Assembly (NCBI GenBank): GCA_963800505.1 | Contig: CAWDBL010000006.1 | Location: 75,025-139,024, forward strand | Reading direction: 5' to 3' | Source of the DNA: Fodinibacter sp963800505 | Lineage (GTDB): Bacteria; Actinomycetota; Actinomycetes; Actinomycetales; Dermatophilaceae | DNA length: 64,000 nucleotides | In this document: in pieces, positions 52,618 to 60,745 of the stretch | Position numbering within the stretch: position 1 is the first letter of the stretch | How the letters are laid out: each line of letters starts with the position of its first letter | The notes under the pieces: model-generated | Told to the model about the DNA's origin: nothing | Seen by the model: only the letters and a program-made list of their open reading frames with translations | Database searches by the model: none | Position numbers and translations under genes: made by a program

Positions 52618-53055
52618 CTAGCTGAGGATGCCGTGCCGCGCGTTCCACTGCCTGGCGCCCGTGTATCCATCGACCATCGACCAGATCCAGATCGCGGGAG
52701 CCAGGACGAACCCGATGAGGACGAACAGCAACGCAAGGCTGATGAGGTAGGCGGCGAACATCGCTATCCCCTTGCCCACCTGCCCGTTGATCAGCTGGCC
52801 GAGGCCGGGAAAGAAGAAGCTTCCCAGCAGGGCCAGACCCGGGCTCTTGGGAGCGACCTGGGTCACCGCGACATAGCCCTGCTGGGTGTAGGCGAGCTGC
52901 GGGGTGGGCGGCCCCACGAGCGGTGCCGGCTGCTGCGGCACCACGGCGCTGGACTGGCGGGGCCGCACCTGGTCACTCCACAGCGACCCCGTCCAGAACC
53001 GCTCAGTGCCATCGGGTTGGGCGTACCAACCGGGCTGCGCCGTCGTCCCCGCCAT
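52618..53055 (-). CDS. DUF2510-TM2 domain membrane protein
   Basis: 145 residues. The N-terminal DUF2510 domain is QPGWYAQPDGTERFWTGSLW (about 7-26), followed by a Gln/Pro linker. A TM2-like helical pair follows: GLALLGSFFFPGLGQLINGQ, then a second helix ending DGYTGARQWNARHG. The start at 53055 has AGGAGG five bases upstream. It is followed in the same direction by GlsB at 52529. Function unknown; TM2 proteins are widespread in actinobacteria. Confidence 0.85.
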   Translation of the reverse strand: MAGTTAQPGWYAQPDGTERFWTGSLWSDQVRPRQSSAVVPQQPAPLVGPPTPQLAYTQQGYVAVTQVAPKSPGLALLGSFFFPGLGQLINGQVGKGIAMFAAYLISLALLFVLIGFVLAPAIWIWSMVDGYTGARQWNARHGILS

Positions 53056-53194
53056 GTGTTCCTCCTGCAGATGCCATCCCCGCTGAGCTTCGTCCGTCGT
53101 CGAGCCTACGCATCCGCCGAGCGATCGGCGGGTCGTTCGCCACCAAGCCAGGCTGGCCGATGGCACCCCTTGTGGCTCGCCCGGAGGGCGGCTT

Positions 53195-53248
53195 CCCCAC
53201 GGACGCGGGATCCGTGGGGCCGCGTCGAGCCGTGGGGCCGCGTCGAGC
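53195..53248. repeat. Hairpin overlapping an 18-bp tandem duplication
   Basis: CCCCACGGA and TCCGTGGGG form a nine-bp stem with a seven-base loop (53195-53219), a likely terminator of the upstream DUF2510 pseudogene. From 53213 the unit CGTGGGGCCGCGTCGAGC occurs twice in perfect tandem (53213-53230 and 53231-53248). The rest of the 234-bp spacer contains no gene. Confidence 0.7.
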
Positions 53249-53289
53249 CGAGGCCGTCGACGCCGGCCGTCGTCGCGCTGGGTCAGTAC

Positions 53290-54103
53290 TCAACTGTTGC
53301 TACCGATGCGGCGGATGCTGTTGACCGTGAGCATCGGCACGGTCGTGTTGCCACCGATCTGCGTCTCGTAGGAGAAGGAGCCGACCACCGTGACGGTTGC
53401 CTTGAAGACATCGCCCTCCGCGAAGTCGGCGAGCTTGGCCTCGTCACCCGTGAGCATGGTGTTCTCACCTCGAAGATCCCGTAGGACTTGTGTTCTTGTG
53501 CGCCACGTCTGCGAGGAAGGTGTCGGTCCCCGTGGCTGCATCGAACTGACTGATCTCCCCGTAGACGATGTAGCGGTTGCTCGCGTAGCTGTCGGGGTCT
53601 TTGACGACCTTCCGCAGGTACGGGCGCTGATGGCCTTCGCGGCGGGAGGCTTGGGCTTGGCCTTCGGCTTGGGAGCGGGCTTCGGCGTCGCGGGCACCGC
53701 CGCCTTGGTCGGGGTCGGCGTTGGCGTAGCCGTGGGCGTTGCAGTCGCCTCCACTGCCTCGGCGGTGGTCGTCGGCGACGGCGTCACCGAGGCGCTGGTG
53801 GACGGTCGGCGTCTTGAGCGCTGACGGAGCCGTGGGCGGTTCTGCGCCTCCTGCGCCGAGGGCCGAGCCGAGGATGATGACCCCGGCCAGACCCGCGGGG
53901 ATGATGACTCGCTTCTTCTTGAACCACGGGCGCTGGGCGGTGGTCGCTCCGGTGGCCGCAGGCCTCTGCGGCGAGGTCGCTCCGGCGACGCGAGGCGCGT
54001 CGCTCCCTGCGGCTCCGGGAGCGAAGTGGTCGGTCCACGCAGCCCCGTCCCAGTACCTCTGACGACCGTCCTCCTGCGGATACCACCCTGCTGGCGTTGA
54101 CAT
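53290..54103 (-). pseudogene. DUF2510 membrane-anchored lipid/solute-domain protein, multiply frameshifted
   Basis: The ancestral product had an N-terminal DUF2510 domain (PAGWYPQEDGRQRYWDGAAW), a membrane helix (RVIIPAGLAGVIILGSALG), a Pro/Thr/Lys linker, and an OB-like extracytoplasmic domain. These parts now sit in different frames: the domain and anchor in one (54103 to about 53820), the linker TPTPTPTKAAVPATPKPAPK in another, then KVVKDPDSYASNRYIVYGE back in the first, then TMLTGDEAKLADFAEGDVF and SYETQIGGNTTVPML in the second. Three or more single-base indels are needed. Neighbouring genes are intact, which argues for genuine decay rather than poor sequence quality. Confidence 0.75.
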
Positions 54104-54291
54104 GCTGTCCCCTCGTGAAATGGCTGATGGGACGCTTCCCCGAGCCCCCCACGCGGGACCCTATGTCGGCGAAAAGAGGCGTCTCGACCGCTACCGGCCA
54201 TCTACGAGGAGGTTCAGCCGAACGGCTCGGAAACCTGTCCGTTCGGTCGAGCCACCGCTACGGCGCAGGTCAGGGGTCAGGGGTCAACGGG

Positions 54292-55056
54292 TCAGCGGTC
54301 GCCGCGAAGGATCGGGGGCGACAGGGTGGCCCGCGGGTCGCCGCGGTACACCCGAGCGGGCCGGCCGCGGCCGCCCTCGCGCACCTCCCCGGTGGGCGTC
54401 AGGAAGCCCTCCACGCCGGTGACCTTGCGGTGGAAGTTGCCCTTGTCGAGCTCGATCCCCCACACCGCTTCGTACACCACGTGCAGGTCGGCAACGGTGA
54501 ACCCCTCCCCGCACAACGCCGCGGCATAGCCGGTGTCCTCGAGCTTGGCCCGGGCGCGTTCCACCCCGTCGGCGAGGATCCGGTGGTGGTCGAAGGCCAG
54601 CGCCTCCCCCACGTCGCTGGCCTTCACCGCGTCGCCCGCCTTGCCCCCCTCGCCCGCCTCGCCCGCCGCGAGGGCTGACGCGACGGGCACCCACCGTGCG
54701 TCCGCGGCATCCGACCCAGCGGTGGGCTCGGGGAGGTCGGCACCCAGCGCCAACCAGGCCACCGACACCACGCGCTGCCGCGGGTCGCGCCCTGGCTCGC
54801 CGTAGGCGGCGAGCTGCTCGAGGATGACGTCGTCGCGCCCGACCCCGGCCTCCTCACCGAGCTCGCGGTAGGCGGCATCCTCGAGGTTCTCGTCGATCTC
54901 GACGAACCCGCCGGGCAGCGCGAGCCGGCCGGCGAACGGCTCGCCGCCACGCCGCACGAGCAGCACGTGCAGCTCCCCGGCGCGCACCGAGAGCACCACG
55001 AGGTCGCACGTGACGTAGAACGGCGGGTACTCGCTGATGTAGCCCATTCGCTGCAT
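54292..55056 (-). CDS. nrtR: NrtR-like Nudix regulator with winged helix
   Basis: 254 residues: a Nudix domain (about 10-150) and a C-terminal winged-helix region containing FTVADLHVVYEAVWGIELDK and GNFHRKVTG, as in NrtR, an ADP-ribose-sensing repressor of NAD metabolism genes. The Nudix box is complete: G50-x5-E56-x7-R64-E65-L-x-E68-E69-x-G71-V. In many NrtR regulators catalytic residues are lost, so hydrolase activity may be retained here. The ATG at 55056 is used; an ATG nine bases later is possible. An operator-like palindrome lies two bases upstream. Confidence 0.82.
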   Translation of the reverse strand: MQRMGYISEYPPFYVTCDLVVLSVRAGELHVLLVRRGGEPFAGRLALPGGFVEIDENLEDAAYRELGEEAGVGRDDVILEQLAAYGEPGRDPRQRVVSVAWLALGADLPEPTAGSDAADARWVPVASALAAGEAGEGGKAGDAVKASDVGEALAFDHHRILADGVERARAKLEDTGYAAALCGEGFTVADLHVVYEAVWGIELDKGNFHRKVTGVEGFLTPTGEVREGGRGRPARVYRGDPRATLSPPILRGDR

Positions 55057-55057
55057 C

Positions 55058-55079
55058 TTAGGGTCAGACTGACAATTTA
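55058..55079. promoter_or_regulatory. NrtR-type operator in the divergent nrtR / zinc-ribbon spacer
   Basis: TTAGGGTCAGACTGACAATTTA contains GTCAG-A-CTGAC at its centre, with flanking AT-rich arms. Known NrtR sites have the form TAGTCA-N-TGACTA. It sits immediately before the nrtR ATG and 88 bp upstream of the divergent zinc-ribbon gene, so it could control both. Confidence 0.6.
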
Positions 55080-55166
55080 TCGATGGTAGATTGGGGTACG
55101 GCACCACGCCACTGCCGCGCCGGGCTCCACCGTCTCGACACCACCAGTCTTGGAAGGGATCGCGAC

Positions 55167-56021
55167 ATGGCCATCATCTCGTGCGCCAACTGCCAGTCCG
55201 ACAACGACATCCACCTCGAGGGCAGTGGCCCCGACGGTGTGCGGATCCTGCGGTGCGGCGACTGCGGCCACACCTGGTCGCCCGTCGTGGTGAACCATGC
55301 ACCCACCTTCACTCGCACGCCCTTCGAGATGGCCCAGGGCCGCTTCGCCAACGCCGAGATGGTCGAGCCCGCCCTGGCGGCGCGGGTCAAGCGGCTGAAG
55401 ACCAAGTTCCTCAAGGCCGGCACCGGCGCCGAGCTTGACCCCGCGGTGGCCGACCACTACGCCCGCTGCCGTGAGCTCTTCACGGTCGAGGGCCTGGCGA
55501 GCTGCGCCCCGCAGGACCTCAAGGACTTCGTCGGCAACCAGACCGGCGTCAACGTCGGCAACACCTCGATGTTCAGCCGGGCCTGGAAGCGGCTCGGCGA
55601 GGACGTGGCTGCCGACCGCACCAGGGCCTCGATCAGCTACCTGCTGCGTGGGCCGGATGCCGTGCCGCTCGAGGACCGCCTCACCCACCTCATCGAGGAC
55701 CACGCCGACACGGGGATGCCGGGCTTCAAGGAGGCGCTGCTCACCAAGGTGCTGTGCATCATGGAGCCCGACCGGTTCCTGCCGATCCTCACCTACGCCA
55801 CCGAGGAGACCGGCAAGCGCGACCTCACCCGGGCGGTCTACGGGCTGCACCTGCCCAAGGTCGACCTCACCTCGATGCAGGTCGGCCGGCTCGCGGTGTG
55901 GTCGAACGACCTCCTGCTCGAGCTCGCGGGTGACGGGTTCACCGGGCCGCAGCACGTGGCCGAGTTCATCTGGTGGGCCAAGGACCGCGTCGAGCACAGC
56001 GCCTTGGTGTCGGTGCGCTGA
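55167..56021 (+). CDS. Zinc-ribbon protein with helical C-terminal domain, unknown function
   Basis: 284 residues from an ATG preceded by GGAAGG. A CxxC-x20-CxxC zinc ribbon (Cys6, Cys9, Cys30, Cys33) is followed by a helical region of about 200 residues: GLASCAPQDLKDFVGNQTGV, FSRAWKRLGEDVAADRTRA, GFKEALLTKVLCIMEPDRF and GLHLPKVDL. The pattern of a GVNVGN turn, an ALLTKVL helix, then PDRFLPI reminds me of alpha-helical domains that accompany restriction and McrB-like proteins, but similarity is weak. No catalytic motif is seen. It is divergent from nrtR and may share its operator. Confidence 0.7.
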   Translation: MAIISCANCQSDNDIHLEGSGPDGVRILRCGDCGHTWSPVVVNHAPTFTRTPFEMAQGRFANAEMVEPALAARVKRLKTKFLKAGTGAELDPAVADHYARCRELFTVEGLASCAPQDLKDFVGNQTGVNVGNTSMFSRAWKRLGEDVAADRTRASISYLLRGPDAVPLEDRLTHLIEDHADTGMPGFKEALLTKVLCIMEPDRFLPILTYATEETGKRDLTRAVYGLHLPKVDLTSMQVGRLAVWSNDLLLELAGDGFTGPQHVAEFIWWAKDRVEHSALVSVR

Positions 56022-56057
56022 CCGACGACCGCCGACCGCCGAACGCCGACCGCAGGG

Positions 56058-56366
56058 TCAGGGGTTCGGCTGGGGCTGGTCGGCCAGCGACGCGCAGAAC
56101 TCCGTCGCGCGGGCGCGGTCGATGTACCAGTAGCCGTGCTGGATGTCCTGGACGAACCACGGATAGGACCCCGCCGTCGGTGGGGTGGTGAGCCGCGCGG
56201 AGCCGGATGCGTCCGCGATCTCGAGCGCCTGCTGCGGAACGTCGGCGCGCAGCATCTCGGCGCGCCCTCCCCATGCGTGCACCGTGTCGAGGTCGCGGGT
56301 CAGCAGCACGTAGTCGTCCCCGAGCCGACGGCAGGAGACCACGGTCAGATCGCGGTTGCCCGGCAT
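56058..56366 (-). CDS. Small hypothetical protein
   Basis: 102 residues. The ATG at 56366 has GGGAGG at six-base spacing and marks the start of protein-like sequence (NRDLTVVSCRRLGDDYVLLTR). The C-terminal half includes SARLTTPPTAGSYPWFVQDI and GYWYIDRARATEF. It looks like a compact beta-rich cytoplasmic protein without a signal peptide. No family is recognised. The start is followed upstream by a 345-bp spacer that also holds the palindromes of the divergent membrane gene. Confidence 0.55.
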   Translation of the reverse strand: MPGNRDLTVVSCRRLGDDYVLLTRDLDTVHAWGGRAEMLRADVPQQALEIADASGSARLTTPPTAGSYPWFVQDIQHGYWYIDRARATEFCASLADQPQPNP

Positions 56367-56591
56367 CCCCTGCCTCCCAACGGTGCTCACACTGTGGCGT
56401 GCGCTCAACGTAGTCCGCGGGACGGGTCGGGACACGAGGATCGACGCACAACCGTACGACGTCACACTCCATCGCTCGAGCGGGGCGGCAGGGACCTCGA
56501 ACAGCGCGTGAACGAGCGAGTCCGCACCCACGGTCCCGGCCTTGTTCGAGCGCTGGCGGCGGACGGCATCCTGAAACGGGGTCGGGCGCGT

Positions 56592-56641
56592 GTGTCGTAC
56601 GAGACACCTTTGTTGCAACATCAACTACTACACGGAGTAGT
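56592..56641. promoter_or_regulatory. Two palindromes upstream of the 56.7-kb membrane protein gene
   Basis: GTGTCGTACGAGACAC (56592-56607, with a perfect TCGTACGA core) and ACTACTACACGGAGTAGT (56624-56641) lie 70-120 bp before the start, in an unusually AT-rich patch with TTGTTGCAAC and TACATT. They look like operator sites for a dimeric regulator of TetR or similar type. No regulator gene is adjacent. The rest of the 56367-56711 spacer shows no gene. Confidence 0.55.
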
Positions 56642-56711
56642 ACATTGGACTCGTAAGGGAAGACCACCACAGGCCCACCACCCCCGGGCCTCGGAAGGAC
56701 AAGAGACCACC

Positions 56712-57299
56712 ATGCGAAGCTCATTCGACAAGCTCATCTCCTGGACCGGCATCGTCATCGCCGTCGTCCTCATGTTCGCCGGCGGGCTGCTCGTGTGGGC
56801 CTCCTCGTTCGCGACCCAGAACGTGCACGACCAGCTCAAGGCCCAGCAGATCACCATGCCGGCCGCCGGGGCGCTGACGACTCCCGCCCAGAAGGCCGCG
56901 CTCCTCCAGTACGCCGGCCAGGACCTCACCACCGGCGCGCAGGCCAAGGCCTACGCCGACGAGTACATCCAGGTGCACATGGACGAGGCCTCGGGTGGCA
57001 AGACCTACTCGCAGGTCTCCGGTGAGTTCATCGCCGCCTCCAAGGCCGACCCGACAGCCCAGGCCACCAAGGACCTCGGCGAGCTGCGCCAGACCCTCTT
57101 CATGGGCACCACCCTTCGCGGCATGCTCCTGAACGCCTACGCCTTCGCCACCCTCGGCACCATCGCGATGTGGGCGGCCATCGCCTCCTTCATCGGTGCG
57201 GCCGTCATGCTGGCCCTGGGCGTCCTGGGCCTGCGCCACGCCCACAAGGTCGAGGGCGTCGACGCCCCCGCCATCGAGAAGATCCCGGCAACCGTCTGA
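56712..57299 (+). CDS. Two-helix membrane protein of unknown function
   Basis: 195 residues. An N-terminal membrane helix at about 10-32 (ISWTGIVIAVVLMFAGGLLV) and a C-terminal one at about 140-172 enclose a mostly helical extracytoplasmic region. That region contains FATQNVHDQLKAQQITMPAA and GAQAKAYADEYIQVHMDEAS. Related actinobacterial proteins are often misannotated as aromatic ring-opening dioxygenase LigA; no dioxygenase motif is present. An operator-like pair of palindromes lies upstream and a strong terminator downstream, so this is an independently regulated single gene. Confidence 0.8.
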   Translation: MRSSFDKLISWTGIVIAVVLMFAGGLLVWASSFATQNVHDQLKAQQITMPAAGALTTPAQKAALLQYAGQDLTTGAQAKAYADEYIQVHMDEASGGKTYSQVSGEFIAASKADPTAQATKDLGELRQTLFMGTTLRGMLLNAYAFATLGTIAMWAAIASFIGAAVMLALGVLGLRHAHKVEGVDAPAIEKIPATV

Positions 57300-57317
57300 G
57301 CCCAATGCAGGGCCACG

Positions 57318-57349
57318 GAGCCCCGGTCGGCACGCGCCTACCGGGGCTT
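57318..57349. terminator. Terminator after the 56.7-kb membrane protein gene
   Basis: GAGCCCCGGT and ACCGGGGCTTC form a stem of ten pairs with a 12-base loop, 18 bp past the stop codon. Confidence 0.85.
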
Positions 57350-57451
57350 CGTCGTGTCCCGATGCCGCCCCGCACCCCGGCTCGGCCTGCCGGTACACCC
57401 CTCGAGGCATGACCGCTCGCCCCGCTGCAGTGAGCAGGGTTCGGGGCGGGG

Positions 57452-58744
57452 TCATGCTGGTTCTCGCGCGGCGCGGGTTGCGAGGAGCCGGTCGTAGGAG
57501 CCGATGGTGAGGTCCCACTCGACCCGGGAGCCGTCGTCGTCTTCGACCAGCCAGCCGGCGTAGCGGCGCTGGTGCACGATGGTGTGGTGGCGCTGGCACA
57601 GCAGTGCCGCGTTCGACAAGTTCGTGGGGCCACCATCTGCCCAGTGGATGAGGTGGTGCGCGTCGGTCCACATCGGCGGCATGTCACACCCGGGATACGA
57701 GCAGTGCTGGTCGCGCAGCCACAGCCGTTTGATCTGGGCGGGGGTGAACAGCCGCACGTCCATGCCGAGGTCGACCACCGCCCCGGCCACCCCCAGCACC
57801 GTGGGGATGATCGTGGCGTCGCAGGCCAACCGGCGCACCGTCTCCGGCGCCAGCAGGGTGCCGGCCTCCGCCGCGCCCATCGTGACCCCGGCACCGGTCA
57901 GCCCGTTGCGGAGGGTGTCGAGGTCGACGGTGACGAACAGCTGGCTCTTGGTGTGCCGCGGGCCCTTGTCGGCGGCGGCCACCCCACGACGCACCAACGC
58001 GACCAACGCTTCGCCGCGGCGGCGGTCGCTGCAGCGCAGGTCACGCTCCCCGTCGACCGGGGCCGGAGCGGACAACGGACCCAGCGCGGCCTCCAGCACT
58101 GCTTTGCCTTCGGGGTCCAGGGTCAACCGGTACTGCGCCACGCCCATCTCGTCGACGTACGGCTGCGACAGCGCCACGTACCGTTTCGCGGCGTCCTGCT
58201 CACACTGCAGCTGCCCGTCCAGGCCGTACTTCGCCAGCAGCTCCGGACGCAGCCGGCGGCACTGCCTTGGCCCCCCTGCCGCGGCGATCCGGATCAACCC
58301 CTCCAGCACCGTCGGGCGAGCCTCCTCGACAATGACCGGCAGCAGCTTGTCGGCCTCGGACAGCACCACAGCGGCACTGCGCACCGGCAACACCCCGGAC
58401 AGCACGGCATCCTTGACCGCCGCCCGCCCAGGAACCGCGAACGCCTGCGCCACCGCGACCACCTGCGCGGCCCCACCCGCGCGGGTGCTCGGCGCATGCC
58501 GGCGCACCCACTGCACCGGCGACAACGCCTCCGCACCAGCACCCACCTCGCCCCGGCTCATCACCTCAGCAAGCACCGCCACCCGGGCCGCCTCACCAGC
58601 AGCGACCATCCGGTCAGCCTCGGCCATCACCACCTCCAGCTCCGCCGACCCCGCCCGCCACAGCTCCCCGCCCAGCCCGTCCACCGCCTCGCACGCCGCC
58701 ACCATCTGGTGTCGACGCTCCCCGAGCACCGGTCCCCCTGCCAT
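57452..58744 (-). CDS. DUF222-HNH endonuclease family protein
   Basis: 430 residues. A long helical DUF222 region (about 1-320) is followed by an HNH nuclease domain with CSYPGCD at 348-354, DAHHLIHWADGGPTNLSNAA at about 362-380, and LCQRHHTIVH. Zinc cysteines and the catalytic His are intact. These multicopy actinobacterial proteins spread as mobile-intron- or island-like genes, and their targets are unknown. A TACGAT hexamer lies six bases before the ATG, so the mRNA is probably leaderless. The gene's GC content is normal for the region. Confidence 0.9.
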   Translation of the reverse strand: MAGGPVLGERRHQMVAACEAVDGLGGELWRAGSAELEVVMAEADRMVAAGEAARVAVLAEVMSRGEVGAGAEALSPVQWVRRHAPSTRAGGAAQVVAVAQAFAVPGRAAVKDAVLSGVLPVRSAAVVLSEADKLLPVIVEEARPTVLEGLIRIAAAGGPRQCRRLRPELLAKYGLDGQLQCEQDAAKRYVALSQPYVDEMGVAQYRLTLDPEGKAVLEAALGPLSAPAPVDGERDLRCSDRRRGEALVALVRRGVAAADKGPRHTKSQLFVTVDLDTLRNGLTGAGVTMGAAEAGTLLAPETVRRLACDATIIPTVLGVAGAVVDLGMDVRLFTPAQIKRLWLRDQHCSYPGCDMPPMWTDAHHLIHWADGGPTNLSNAALLCQRHHTIVHQRRYAGWLVEDDDGSRVEWDLTIGSYDRLLATRAAREPA

Positions 58745-58875
58745 GCACTAATCGTACAAGTGTCCACCGACAGGCCCCCGAGTTTTCCACAGGCACCAAC
58801 GTCCTCCACGTTCGCCGCAGCGCAGCACGAGGATGCCGACGCACCCGCCGGTGAGGGCATGGTTCGATAGGCGGC

Positions 58876-60711
58876 GTGGCGCGCAAGGGTGGTCGACGTG
58901 GCAAGCATGGGCCGAACAGGTCCGCGACGAGGTCGAAGGAGCGCCCGCTGCAAGCGGTGCACAGCACCGACGCCCCGGGCGACGACGACCTGATCGGCAC
59001 CCTGCGCACCGCCCTGCGCTCGAAGGACCCCACGGCGTTCACGACCCTCATCTCCTCGCTGCTCGCGGTGACCGACGCCTGGTGGCGCGAGGACGACGAC
59101 CTCGACGACGACCTCGACGCCGACCTCGACGACGACCCCGCCCCAGTCCCCCTCGACGCTCTCATCGAGCTGTTCGTCGGCACCCCTTACGCCGAGACGA
59201 CCGCAGCCCTGCACGTCGTGGCCGCGCTCCTGCCTGACGAGCTGGACGCCACCCGGGTGCGCCGCGCTCTGATGACCCGCCGGCATCCGGTGCCGTTGCA
59301 CGTCACGGGGGTTCGCGACATCACCATCGACCGGGCCGCCAAGATCGGCGACGACCTCGGTGACGGCGACAACGTCATCCTCGGCCTGACCTGGCCGGGC
59401 ATCGGCGGCGTCACCGCAGTCATCTACGTCGACGAGGCGTTCGGCACCCACATCAAGGACGTCTTCCTCGTGCCCGAGCCTTTCGACGAGGTGTGCGCGC
59501 GCTACCGGGAGGTGCTCGCCGAGCAGGGCCGGCGCACCTCCGACCTCGCCGAGATCGAGCTGGGCGACGCCCGGGCCAGCATCCAGCAGGCCATCGACCG
59601 CGAGGACGCCCCCGACGCCCTGCGGGTCCCCGACGACTGGGCCGACCCCGACGGCGACCCGCTCGGCTGGCCGACGGCGCGGCCGTTCGTCGAGATGCTG
59701 CTGCGCCGGATGCCGGGGGGCGGCACCTCCGTGCTCACCTCCAGCGCCCAGCCCGAGGTATCGGTGCTCGACGCGGTGCAGGACTTCCTGGGATCCCCTG
59801 AGGCACAGGGTGCCGACGCCACCAGGGACGAGCTCGAGGAGGCTGCGCTCCTGATCGCCGGTGACGCAGCCGCCTTGGCCGGGAACCCTTTTCGCTGGTC
59901 GCCGGTCCGGGTCGAGCTGGCCCTCAGCCAGCGCCTTCCGTGGTCGCCGGATGCGACCGAGGCCGGTCTCCTTGCCGTCGAGGACGTGCTGCCCGCCTTC
60001 ATCCGGTACGCCCACCGACGCCTTGCGGTCTCGCCGGAAGCGACAGCCGAGACGCTGGCCGCCGTGGACGAGTGGATGCCGGCGTTCGAGGTGCTGTGTG
60101 CCGCCGCGCCGGCGAGGCAGTGGCGCGCCACCGCCTCGATGATCGAAGCATTCGAGCGCGGTGAGCACGGCCCGCTGGTGCTGCACTCGCTGGCCGAGGA
60201 GGTCGGAGGCCCGAACGCTCTCGACGATCTCGACGACGCACCGCTGCCCGCGGAACCGCTGCTCCTCGACGCGATCGCCGCCGACGTGCGCGAGACCGCA
60301 GCGGAGATCGCCGCCCTGGCCGAAGAGTGGCTGGCGACCTCCCCTCGCGTGGCGCACCTGGGCCCGGTGCGCGACGAGTGGCGCACGGCATCTCACCGGC
60401 TGCTGGTCGGTGCCGCGGTCAACGATCCCGGCTGGCTGCGGCGCCGCGCCTCGGTGAGCGGCCGGGCCTGCGGGCTGTTGTGGGCCACCGGAGTCGCGAA
60501 CCACCTGGTCGGCCCGCGAGGGGCGGTGCTGGTCAAGGACCTGGCCGCCGACTTCGGCGTCTCGGGACAACCCTCTTCCAAGGCGGAAGCCCTGCTGCGG
60601 GCCTGGGCGAACGGCCGGTGGATCGGGGCCGAACGGCTCGGCGACGCCGGTCTCCTGGTCTCCACGCAGCGCGCCGGGATCATCGCGCTGCGCGACCAGT
60701 ACCGCGGCTGA
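58876..60711 (+). CDS. Large hypothetical protein with DUF6398-like C-terminus
   Basis: 611 residues from a GTG. The first 35 residues are very basic (KGGRRGKHGPNRSATRSKER). An Asp-rich spacer DDDLDDDLDADLDDDP follows at about 75-90, then alternating helical regions. Near the C-terminus, CGLLWATGVANHLVGPRGAV and LVKDLAADFGVSGQPSSKAE resemble DUF6398, which contains a helix-turn-helix-like segment. A middle region with WPGIGGVTAVIYVDEAFGTH looks like a separate alpha/beta domain. No catalytic motif is clear. A nucleic-acid-related role is possible but unproven. Confidence 0.65.
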   Translation: MARKGGRRGKHGPNRSATRSKERPLQAVHSTDAPGDDDLIGTLRTALRSKDPTAFTTLISSLLAVTDAWWREDDDLDDDLDADLDDDPAPVPLDALIELFVGTPYAETTAALHVVAALLPDELDATRVRRALMTRRHPVPLHVTGVRDITIDRAAKIGDDLGDGDNVILGLTWPGIGGVTAVIYVDEAFGTHIKDVFLVPEPFDEVCARYREVLAEQGRRTSDLAEIELGDARASIQQAIDREDAPDALRVPDDWADPDGDPLGWPTARPFVEMLLRRMPGGGTSVLTSSAQPEVSVLDAVQDFLGSPEAQGADATRDELEEAALLIAGDAAALAGNPFRWSPVRVELALSQRLPWSPDATEAGLLAVEDVLPAFIRYAHRRLAVSPEATAETLAAVDEWMPAFEVLCAAAPARQWRATASMIEAFERGEHGPLVLHSLAEEVGGPNALDDLDDAPLPAEPLLLDAIAADVRETAAEIAALAEEWLATSPRVAHLGPVRDEWRTASHRLLVGAAVNDPGWLRRRASVSGRACGLLWATGVANHLVGPRGAVLVKDLAADFGVSGQPSSKAEALLRAWANGRWIGAERLGDAGLLVSTQRAGIIALRDQYRG

Positions 60712-60745
60712 GGCGGACACCAGCACTGGCCGCGGCACCGGGGCC

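Noticed and set aside
56712..57299. LigA-type aromatic ring-opening dioxygenase
   Set aside because: Similar proteins are often so labelled, but there is no metal-binding or dioxygenase motif. Two membrane helices dominate.
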